A stretch of DNA of 5,928 bases from assembly GCA_025453855.1 (NCBI GenBank), contig JALOPO010000123.1:1-5928 (forward strand), written 5' to 3'. Every line of letters starts with the position of its first letter. Position 1 is the first letter of the stretch. The position numbers and the translations under genes are program-made. The notes under the pieces are model-generated. The model did no database searches. It saw only the letters and a program-made list of their open reading frames with translations, and was not told where the DNA came from. Positions 1 through 5,738 of the stretch are shown piece by piece. The DNA is from Gemmatimonadaceae bacterium. GTDB taxonomy: Bacteria; Gemmatimonadota; Gemmatimonadetes; Gemmatimonadales; Gemmatimonadaceae.

Positions 1-364
1 GGCCGCCGAACGCGTGATCGCCGAGACGATGTCGCCCTTCTGTCCCGGCCTGACGCTCGCGAACTGCACGAGCCCGCAGGCCGAGTCGCTGCGCGTGGCC
101 GTGCGCGCGCGGATCGCGGGCGGCGAGCCGGCCGAGCGCGTGCAGGCGGCGCTCGTGACCACATACGGCGACGCGGTACGCGGTGCACCGGCGCCGTCGG
201 GCTTCGGCCTCGTCGCGTACGTCCTGCCGGCGCTCCTGCTCCTTGTCGGCGCGCTCGTGATCGGGCGCTGGCTGCGCCGCGCGACCGCACGCGGCGCGCG
301 CACCGGGGACGGTGGTCCGCCAACCAGCCCCGACTCCGCACGTCACCTCCCACTCGATCCATGA
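1..364 (+). CDS. ccmH: CcmH/CycL-family cytochrome c maturation protein, 3' part
   Basis: This is the C-terminal part of a CcmH-like protein, the membrane-anchored periplasmic thiol-redox factor that handles apocytochrome c cysteines before haem ligation. The frame is open to the left edge (first full codon at base 2), so the GTG at 14 is probably internal and the signal sequence lies outside. Visible in order are a cysteine pair in SPFCPGLTLANC (codons 41-43 and 65-67), the helix-rich CcmH core with the ARIAGGEPAERVQAALVTTYGD segment typical of the family's 'ARY/TYGD' end, and one C-terminal membrane helix (about bases 200-270) followed by an Arg-rich tail. The cysteines are spaced CX7C rather than the LRCxxC of Escherichia coli CcmH; I recall similar spacing in CcmH homologues of some non-proteobacterial phyla. 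The TGA stop (362-364) overlaps the next gene's ATG. Other ccm genes would be expected just upstream. Confidence 0.8.
   Translation, partial: AAERVIAETMSPFCPGLTLANCTSPQAESLRVAVRARIAGGEPAERVQAALVTTYGDAVRGAPAPSGFGLVAYVLPALLLLVGALVIGRWLRRATARGARTGDGGPPTSPDSARHLPLDP
361..364 (+). promoter_or_regulatory. ATGA stop/start overlap coupling ccmH to the TonB receptor
   Basis: The receptor's ATG (361-363) and the ccmH stop TGA (362-364) share bases. The 20 bases upstream (CGTCACCTCCCACTCGATCC) carry no purine-rich Shine-Dalgarno sequence. Such overlaps commonly work by termination-reinitiation, so receptor synthesis probably depends on ribosomes finishing ccmH. The overlap is seen directly; coupling is inferred. 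Confidence 0.6.
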
Positions 365-2769
365 TCCGTCGCGCCATCGTCCTCTGCAGCGCCGTCCTGC
401 TCGCACCATTCACCGCGAGCGCGCAGGCGACCACACCCGTCACCGGCACCGTGCGGGCCGCCGGTACACCGCTGGCCGGTGTGCGCCTGTCGCTGCTCAA
501 CACCGGCGTGGTCACGCGCAGCGACAGCCTCGGACGCTTCCGACTGCAGCCGCCGGGCCCCGGCCGCTACACGCTGCTCGCGCAGCGTCCCGGCTATGCC
601 GCGCTCACCCGCGACATCACCGCGCCGACGGCGTCACCACTCGCCCTCGACCTCGCGCCGGCGCCACAGCAGCTCGCTGCCGCCGTCGTGACCGCGGACC
701 GACGCGAGGAACGGGCGGACCGCGTGCCGGGGTCGCTCACCGTCCTCGATGCCGATCGCGTGCAGGCCGCGCGCGTCTGGGAGCTGCGCGATCTCCCCGG
801 GCTCGTGCCCAACCTGCAGTGGAGCGACCAGGGCGTCCCGTACCAGGCGATCCTTGGCATCCGCGGCATCGCCGCCTTCTCCGACGAGCCGGCGGTCGCG
901 ACGTACGTCGACGGCGTGCCGGCCTTCGACATCGCCGGCAACGGACTCTCGCTCGTCGACATCGAGCGGATCGAGGTGCTCCGCGGTCCTCAGGGCACGC
1001 AGTACGGACGCAACGCGCTCGGCGGCGTGATCAACATCGTCACGCGTCCGCCCGGCAACGAGCGACGTGGGAGCGTGGAGACCGGGATCGGCAACCTCGG
1101 GCTCACGCGCCTCTCCGCCGCGTTCCGCACGCCGCTCGTCCGCGACCGGCTCTTCCTCTCGGTCTCCGCACAACGCCAGCAGCGTGATGGCTTCTATCGC
1201 AACGACCTCACCGGCACGCCGATCGCACGCTCGGGTGCCGACGACGCGCGCTTCGGCGACAACACCGCTACCTACGCGGCCGCGGCGCTTCGCTGGCTGC
1301 CGGGCGGCGCGTGGTCCGCGGAGGCGACCGCCAAGGCGCAGCAGGATCGCTCGGCGCGCAACAGCGGCTACTTCGCCTTCGCGCCAAGTGACAGCATCGC
1401 CTTCGCCCGCCCCTTCACGCTCGCGCGCGACCAGCTCGGGCGGAGCGAGCGCCGACTCGTCAATGGCGCGCTCTCGGTGCGCCATGACGGCGCCCGCGTC
1501 GCGTTCCAGTCGGTGACGTCCGCGCAGCACATCGGCTTCGCCTACCGCGACATCGACTTCGATGGCACCCCCACCGACGTCTTCCGCGCCTCGTCCGAAC
1601 ACCGCCTCGCGCTCGGTGCATTCCAGCCGCAGACGATCCTCAATCAGGAGCTGCGCCTCGCCTCCGCACCGGGTGCACGCTCGCTGCGCTGGGTGGCTGG
1701 GGTGGCGGGGTTCCGGCAGTCACGAACGGTCGGCAACGCCACCGACTATCGAGCCGGCGCCGCCGCGCTCTTCCCGCCCGCGGTCGCCGCGCAGCTCCCG
1801 TTCGCCACCGTGCAGGGGGGCGAGCTGGTGAACACCGGGAGCGCCGTCTTCGGCGAGGCGACGTGGCTCCCGACCGCACGCCTCGAACTGACCGCGGGGG
1901 CACGCTGGGATCGCGAGGTGCGACGCGGCACGGCGGTCGACTTCACGCTCCGCAACGGTGTGCCCGACTACAACGTCCGCGACGCCGACCGGCGCGCGAC
2001 CTTCCGCGCCGTCTCGCCGCGTGCCGCGATCGTCCTCCGCCCCGACGACCGGTGGCAGCTCTCGGCGACGTGGGCCCGCGGCTTCCGAGCCGGCGGCATC
2101 AACCTCTTCACGCCGAACGCGGCCACGCGGCTCTACGAGCCCGAGACGAGCGACAACGTCGAAGTGGGGATGAAGGGCGCATGGCTCGATCGGCGGCTTC
2201 TCGTGAACGCCTCGCTCTTCCGCATCGACTGGCGCGACCAGCAGCTCATCTTCGCGGCCTCGCCGGGCGACTTCGTCGTCGGCAACCTCGGACGCGTGCG
2301 CTCGCAGGGCGGCGAGCTCGAGATCGTCGCGCTGCCATGGCGTGGCATCGAGGTGCAGCAGGCGCTGGGCATCACCGACGCGCGCTATCGCGCCCTCACC
2401 TTCCTGGGCGAGGATCGCACCGGCAATCGCGCGTACTACACGCCGGCCTACACGAGCACCACCGCGCTGCAGCTCGCGCGTCCGCTCCCCGGCCGGCCGC
2501 TCCTCGGCGTGCCCGCGTCGTGGCAGCTGCGCACCGAGCTCCAGGCCTTCGGCCGCCAGTACTTCGACGTGGCCAACACGATCGCGCAGGCACCGGTGCA
2601 GCTCGTCCACCTGCGCGGCGCGATCGACGTCGGACGCTGGACCGTCGCCGGCTTCGTGCGCAACGCCACCGATCGTCGTTACCTCGGCTACGCGTCGCCG
2701 ACCTTCTTCACCTTCGCCCAGCTCGCCCCGCCGCGCACGTACGGAATGACGGTCGGGGCCCGCTTCTGA
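361..2769 (+). CDS. TonB-dependent outer-membrane receptor with N-terminal carboxypeptidase-regulatory-like domain
   Basis: An 802-residue outer-membrane active transporter that would use TonB-ExbBD energy to import a ligand such as a metal chelate, cofactor or oligomer. Residues 1-21/23 are a signal peptide (MIRR, hydrophobic core, ASAQA). Residues about 26-103 form a carboxypeptidase-regulatory-like beta domain (TGTVRAAGTPLAGVRLSL, then SDSLGRFRL and PGRYTL). A TonB-box-like AAVVTADR lies near 107-114. The plug spans roughly 115-232, with IRGI, YVDGVP, VLRGPQGTQYGRNALGGVIN and INIVTRPP (to about 231). The beta-barrel fills 235-802, with the hallmark YEPETSDNVEVG at 592-603 and a terminal Phe (RTYGMTVGARF). 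All parts are present, so the gene looks intact. The start has no clear Shine-Dalgarno site, but its ATGA overlap with ccmH suggests translational coupling. Motifs resemble siderophore-type receptors, yet the substrate cannot be read from sequence. Confidence 0.95.
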   Translation: MIRRAIVLCSAVLLAPFTASAQATTPVTGTVRAAGTPLAGVRLSLLNTGVVTRSDSLGRFRLQPPGPGRYTLLAQRPGYAALTRDITAPTASPLALDLAPAPQQLAAAVVTADRREERADRVPGSLTVLDADRVQAARVWELRDLPGLVPNLQWSDQGVPYQAILGIRGIAAFSDEPAVATYVDGVPAFDIAGNGLSLVDIERIEVLRGPQGTQYGRNALGGVINIVTRPPGNERRGSVETGIGNLGLTRLSAAFRTPLVRDRLFLSVSAQRQQRDGFYRNDLTGTPIARSGADDARFGDNTATYAAAALRWLPGGAWSAEATAKAQQDRSARNSGYFAFAPSDSIAFARPFTLARDQLGRSERRLVNGALSVRHDGARVAFQSVTSAQHIGFAYRDIDFDGTPTDVFRASSEHRLALGAFQPQTILNQELRLASAPGARSLRWVAGVAGFRQSRTVGNATDYRAGAAALFPPAVAAQLPFATVQGGELVNTGSAVFGEATWLPTARLELTAGARWDREVRRGTAVDFTLRNGVPDYNVRDADRRATFRAVSPRAAIVLRPDDRWQLSATWARGFRAGGINLFTPNAATRLYEPETSDNVEVGMKGAWLDRRLLVNASLFRIDWRDQQLIFAASPGDFVVGNLGRVRSQGGELEIVALPWRGIEVQQALGITDARYRALTFLGEDRTGNRAYYTPAYTSTTALQLARPLPGRPLLGVPASWQLRTELQAFGRQYFDVANTIAQAPVQLVHLRGAIDVGRWTVAGFVRNATDRRYLGYASPTFFTFAQLAPPRTYGMTVGARF

Positions 2770-2777
2770 GACCGCCG

Positions 2778-3650
2778 ATGCCTCTCGCCTCCCGTTCCAT
2801 GCCGCCGCGCGCCTTCCTCGCCGTCATCGCCACGCTCGCGGCCTGCAGCGCGCCGATGCGCACGCCGGTCGTCGCGACGACCGCCGCCCCCACCAGCACG
2901 CCGTCCGTCCTCGACGACTCCGCCCTCGCGTCGATGGGTGCGCGCCTCGAACGCGAGTTCGGCCCCGCGCGCGTCCCCGTGCGCACGATCGGCATCCTGC
3001 TCTACGACGGCTACACGACGCTCGACGCCATGGGCCCGCACCAGGTCCTGAGCGAGCTGCCGGGCGTGACCATCAAGCTGATCGCGAAGGCGCGCGGCCC
3101 CGTGCGCAACATGACCGGGCTGACCGTCATCGCCGATCACGCGATCAGCGAGGTCGACTCGCTCGACCTGCTGGTCGTTCCCGGCGGCTTCGGCGGCACG
3201 TATCGCGCGGCGCACGACACGGCGATCACCAACTGGGTGCGTCGCGTGCACCCGACGACACGCTTCACCACCAGCGTCTGCACCGGCGCCTGGATCCTCG
3301 GCGGCGCGGGGCTGCTCACCGGGCTCCCCGCGACGACGCACTGGTGGGGACGCGAGATCCTCGAGCGCGACTACGGCGCGACCTATCACCCCGAGCGCTG
3401 GGTGCGCTCGGGGAAGATCTGGACCTCGGCCGGCGTCACCGCCGGCATGGACATGAGCCTCGCCCTCGTGCGCGAGATCCGGGGCGAGCGCTACGCCCAG
3501 GCGGCGATGCTCGACCTCGAGTACGACCCCGCACCGCCGGTGCGTGGCGGCAGCGAACGGAACACCGATCCGGCGCTCGTGGCCTACATCCGCCGCATGT
3601 ACGACGCCGGACTCGCGCCGGTGCAGGCGGAGCTGCGCGCACCACGCTGA
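2778..3650 (+). CDS. Isonitrile hydratase-like DJ-1/PfpI family lipoprotein
   Basis: A 290-residue DJ-1/PfpI superfamily protein, closest by recall to Pseudomonas isonitrile (isocyanide) hydratase, which adds water to R-NC to give an N-substituted formamide. Residues 1-23 are a lipoprotein signal with lipobox LAAC (Cys23, followed by Ser, compatible with outer-membrane sorting). A linker to about 67 precedes the alpha/beta domain (68-280). Candidate catalytic residues are Asp83 in TLDAMGPH and nucleophile Cys168 in TSVCTGAWILGGAGLL, matching the hydratase Asp17/Cys101 pair in context and spacing. ATTHWW, AGVTAGMDMSLAL and the tail LEYDPAPPVRGGS also match it. The start at 2778, 8 bases after the receptor stop, is preferred for a weak TGAGA; the ATG at 2799 would give the same mature protein. 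The hydratase I recall has about 228 residues and no export signal. It could instead be another DJ-1 activity, since the substrate is not shown. Confidence 0.85.
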   Translation: MPLASRSMPPRAFLAVIATLAACSAPMRTPVVATTAAPTSTPSVLDDSALASMGARLEREFGPARVPVRTIGILLYDGYTTLDAMGPHQVLSELPGVTIKLIAKARGPVRNMTGLTVIADHAISEVDSLDLLVVPGGFGGTYRAAHDTAITNWVRRVHPTTRFTTSVCTGAWILGGAGLLTGLPATTHWWGREILERDYGATYHPERWVRSGKIWTSAGVTAGMDMSLALVREIRGERYAQAAMLDLEYDPAPPVRGGSERNTDPALVAYIRRMYDAGLAPVQAELRAPR

Positions 3651-3665
3651 GCACGCACGACGCGC

Positions 3666-3716
3666 GGCGGCCCCGGGGCTGCCATGTGCGGTCGCGCCGG
3701 CGGCCTGGCGGCCGTC
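3666..3716. terminator. Two GC-rich hairpins between convergent genes (possible bidirectional terminator)
   Basis: The gap between the convergent hydratase and amidohydrolase genes (3651-3714) contains two inverted repeats. The first, 3666-3683, is GGCGGCC-CCGG-GGCTGCC, seven pairs with one G-T wobble. The second, 3699-3716, is GGCGGCC-TGGC-GGCCGTC, also seven pairs with one wobble, and runs into the amidohydrolase stop codon. Neither has a T tract on either strand, so they are not classical intrinsic terminators. In DNA this GC-rich such repeats can also arise by chance, hence the low confidence. Confidence 0.35.
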
Positions 3717-5089
3717 AGCGCTCGGCGGCCGCCGCGCTCGTGTTCTTGATGATCGCCCCGTCCTTCATGATCACCACGAAGTTCCGCTGCGGATCGCCGA
3801 TCAGCGCCAGGTCGCGCGTCGGATCGCCGTCCACGAGCACCAGGTCGGCGTAGGCCCTCGCCTTCACCACGCCGAGCGCCCCCGCCTGGTACGGACTGCG
3901 CGGCCCCGCCATCGCGAGCAGCTCGGCGTTGCCGCTGGTGAGCATGCGCAGCACCTCCGTCGGCGGGAACCAGCGCCCGAACTTCACCAGGTCGGTCGAC
4001 TGGCGCGCCGCTTCCGCCGTGCCGCGCAGCCGGTCGGTGCCGAGCGCGATCCGTACGCCGTGCCGCCTGGCCCAGACGATCGCCGAGTCGGTGCCGGCCA
4101 TCATCGCCTCCTGCTTGGCGCGGTTCACCGGATTGGGGAGCGGCACGTAGTCGTCGTCGCGGACGAAGGGCTGCACGCTGAGCCAGATCTTCTTCTCGCC
4201 CATCAGCTTCGCCGTCGCCTCGTCCATCAGCTGGCCGTGCTCGATGCAACGCACGCCGGCCTCGATCGCGGCACGGATCGCGCGCGGCGTGTAGGCGTGC
4301 ACCGCCACGTACGTCCCCCAGTTCTCCGCATCCTCCACCGCTGCGCGGAACTCGGCCACCGTGTACTGGCTCACGTCGATGGGGTCGTAGTCCGACGAGA
4401 CGCCGCCGCCGGCCATCAGCTTGATCTGCGACGCCCCCCCGCGCAGCTGCTCGCGCACGCGCAGGTGCACCTGGTCCACGCCGTCGGCGAGCGCCGAGGC
4501 ACCCACGCGATCCGCGTACGAGAGCGGCGCCGCGATCGCCGCCGGCACGTCGTTCGGCAGGCGGAAGTCGCCGTGGCCGCCCGTCTGCGAGACCATCGCC
4601 CCCCGACGGGAAGATGCGCGGCCCCGGCACGACGCCCATGTCGATCGCGCGCTTGAGCCCGAACGTCGGCCCGCCGAGATCGCGCACCGTGGTGATCCCG
4701 CGCAGGAGCGTGCGCTGCGCCTCGGCACCGGCGACGAGGAAGGTGAAGCCCGGCTCCGCACCGAGCAGCTGCGCGTTCGTGAGGGTGCTCAGGCCGATGT
4801 GCACGTGGGCGTCGATGAGCCCCGGCATGAGCGTGCGCCCGCGCCCGTCGATGATCGTCGTGGTGGCGCTCCGGTCGACCGCGATCGGCGCCGCCGAGAT
4901 GCGCTCGATCACCGCCCCGCGCACCAGCACGTTCGTGGGCGCCGAGAGCGCGCTCCCCGTGCCGTCGAAGACGCGGACGTTGGTGAAGAGCGTCACGCGT
5001 GGCGGCGCGGCCGACGGCGCCTGCGCCGTGACCGGTGGGACCGCCACCACCGCAGCGAGGCAGGCAACGAACGAGCGGAACGACGGCAT
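3715..5089 (-). pseudogene. Exported metal-dependent amidohydrolase (imidazolonepropionase/prolidase-like), frameshifted
   Basis: A secreted amidohydrolase-superfamily enzyme of the imidazolonepropionase/Xaa-Pro-dipeptidase-like group, hydrolysing an unidentified amide or peptide-like substrate. With one base removed it encodes 457 residues: signal peptide 1-24 (ending VTAQA), the N-terminal small domain with VFDGTG, then metal ligands HVH at 95 and 97, SQTGGHGD (167-174), a probable carboxylated Lys223 in QIKLMAGGG, His264 in VAVHAY, His284 in CIEHGQ and Asp352 in LGTDR. It ends with ADLVLVDGDP and the family's closing beta strands. The frame breaks after GPRIFPSG (about residue 163) at the six-C run 4599-4604; five C would restore GPRIFPSGAMVSQTGGHG. 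Unshifted, translation would reach 3584 as a 501-residue nonsense-tailed product. All ligands are intact on both sides, so this is a very recent mutation or a sequencing error. The ATG at 5089 is chosen for its Shine-Dalgarno site and signal peptide, rather than the GTG at 5128. Confidence 0.88.
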
Positions 5090-5096
5090 GCGGGTG

Positions 5097-5104
5097 ACCT
5101 CACC
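5097..5104 (-). promoter_or_regulatory. Ribosome binding site of the amidohydrolase
   Basis: Read on the minus strand, GGTGAGGT lies upstream of the ATG at 5089, with GAGGT separated from it by seven bases (CACCCGC). This is a good Shine-Dalgarno match and decides the start in favour of 5089. It overlaps the stop codon (5100-5102) of the possible short upstream ORF, as would be seen in an operon. Confidence 0.65.
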
Positions 5105-5381
5105 AGGTGGGAGCGATGGACGTGGCACTGCGCCCGTCGGGGCGCGCCGAACCGTTTGGAGAAGCTGTACGTGGCCGGGAACTGCAGGCGCCAGTCATCC
5201 GCATCGCATCGACCATCACGTGGTCATGCAGCTCGAGCTGCGCGCGCGTGTCGTGGACGCGATCATCGCCCTCCTGCGCGGTCGCGATGCGCGCCGGGAT
5301 CGTGCACGCGACGGTCATGGCGACGACCGTTCGACACAGCACCGCGCGGCCGCCCACCGGCCGTCGGGGAGTCGGATGCAT
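5100..5381 (-). CDS. Possible short secreted protein or decayed gene upstream of the amidohydrolase, unrecognised
   Basis: I do not recognise this 93-codon frame. Its first part reads like an exported protein: after a basic start, LCRTVVAMTVACTIPARIATAQ forms a plausible signal peptide (a GTG at 5342 would be the better start), then EGDDRVHDTRAQLELHDHVM, charged and coding-like with G/C-rich third positions. From about 5200 downward the third positions in this frame become A/T-rich (AGT, CCA, CGT, ACA, GCT, TCT), while the frame that reads DWRLQFPATYSFSKRFG has G/C-rich third positions. That pattern suggests either a frameshift into that second frame, hence a broken gene, or chance. The listed frame stops ten bases before the amidohydrolase start. 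Function unknown; it may not be a gene. Confidence 0.25.
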   Translation of the reverse strand: MHPTPRRPVGGRAVLCRTVVAMTVACTIPARIATAQEGDDRVHDTRAQLELHDHVMVDAMRMTGACSSRPRTASPNGSARPDGRSATSIAPTW

Positions 5382-5453
5382 GCCCGGACGCTACGACCGG
5401 CACGCACCCGCTGGCAAGCATCGCGCAAACACCACCACGCCACAGGCACGAAC
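5382..5453. other. Short gap with no recognised gene, left flank of the IS remnant
   Basis: These 72 bases lie between the start of the doubtful minus-strand ORF and the insertion sequence's terminal repeat. They are somewhat less GC-rich than the rest (for example AAACACCACCACGCCACAGG). No convincing -35/-10 pair was found on either strand, although a promoter for the minus-strand genes would be expected here. The last three or four bases (GAAC) would be one copy of the target duplication if the IS insertion was standard; the other copy is outside the window. Confidence 0.3.
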
Positions 5454-5482
5454 TGAACCGCCCCGGGTTTGCCGGAGACTCC
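5454..5482 (+). repeat. Left terminal inverted repeat of the IS3-family element
   Basis: The 29 bases begin TGAACCGCCCCGGGTTTGCC and continue GGAGACTCC. Elements of this IS3 subgroup, as I recall them, start with TG followed by a CCGCCCCGG(G)TTTG...GGAGACTCC-type end. The position, 22 bases before the orfA start codon, fits. The partner right repeat is outside the window, so the exact length cannot be verified. Confidence 0.7.
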
Positions 5483-5494
5483 CACCTGTGGGAG
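5479..5494 (+). promoter_or_regulatory. Short perfect hairpin at the IS end, next to the orfA ribosome binding site
   Basis: CTCCCAC-CT-GTGGGAG is a perfect seven-base inverted repeat with a two-base centre. It overlaps the end of the terminal repeat and the GGGAGG (5490-5495) that lies nine bases before orfA's ATG. In RNA it would cover that Shine-Dalgarno sequence, a known way for insertion sequences to limit transposase made from outside transcripts. The repeat is seen; the regulatory role is inferred, and a two-base loop would have to open by a pair or two to form. Confidence 0.35.
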
Positions 5495-5504
5495 GGTTGG
5501 AGGC

Positions 5505-5738
5505 ATGGGCACGCCGAAGCGGGGCGACTGCTCGCCCGAGGTTCGGGAGCGGGCGATGCGCCTGGTCCGGGAGGAGCGTGACCAGGACCCGTCGCAGTGA
5601 GCGGCGACCAGCGCCATCCCCCCCAAGCTGGACATGACCGGGGACACCTTGCGACGATGGCTCCGGCAGGTGGAGCGGGACGCCGGCACCCGCCCCGGCC
5701 CGACGAGCGCTGACGCCCAGCGGCTCGAGGAGATCGCG
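5505..5738 (+). pseudogene. IS3-family transposase OrfA, degenerate
   Basis: This was the DNA-binding subunit of an IS3-family transposase. From the ATG at 5505 it reads CSPEVRERAMRLVREERDQD, matching the usual opening 'YPPEFRERAVRLVRE', then PSQ followed by TGA (5598-5600) where the family usually has Trp before AA. Past the stop the frame continues with AIPPKLDMTGDTLRRWLRQV, the helix-turn-helix, then ERDAGTRPGPTSADAQRLEEIA (total about 78 codons). The family length is about 100, and the missing end is the coiled-coil segment ('ELRRANEILK') used for dimerisation. The next codons leave the family's pattern because sequence has been deleted. A single G-to-A change would explain the stop. Confidence 0.85.

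Noticed and set aside
1720..2610. Long antisense open frames across the receptor gene (also 634-1602)
   Set aside because: Very high GC removes stop codons from antisense frames. The translations are low-complexity Arg/Ala/Glu-rich without recognisable domains, while the sense frame encodes a complete receptor.
1863..2777. Open frame continuing about 305 codons upstream of the hydratase start, inside the receptor gene
   Set aside because: The upstream part is Arg/Pro/Ala-rich shadow sequence in another frame of an intact TonB receptor. The lipoprotein signal peptide begins at 2778, so no fusion protein is supported.
4434..4440. Run of seven C as a second possible frameshift in the amidohydrolase
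   Set aside because: The frame on both sides reads QLRGGASQIKLMAGGG without interruption, as expected for the family.
4590..4610. Programmed ribosomal frameshifting at the amidohydrolase G-run
   Set aside because: No typical slippery heptamer with a downstream structure was evident, and related enzymes are made from one frame. A base insertion is the simpler reading.
3544..4656. Plus-strand open frames across the amidohydrolase (3544-4656, 4421-5581, 4614-5456)
   Set aside because: They are antisense to a gene with conserved metal ligands and show no domain or signal peptide of their own.
5228..5241. Perfect 14-base palindrome GCAGCTCGAGCTGC as a possible operator
   Set aside because: One such palindrome is not surprising in about 6 kb, it is not repeated in the window, and it is not placed at a recognisable promoter.
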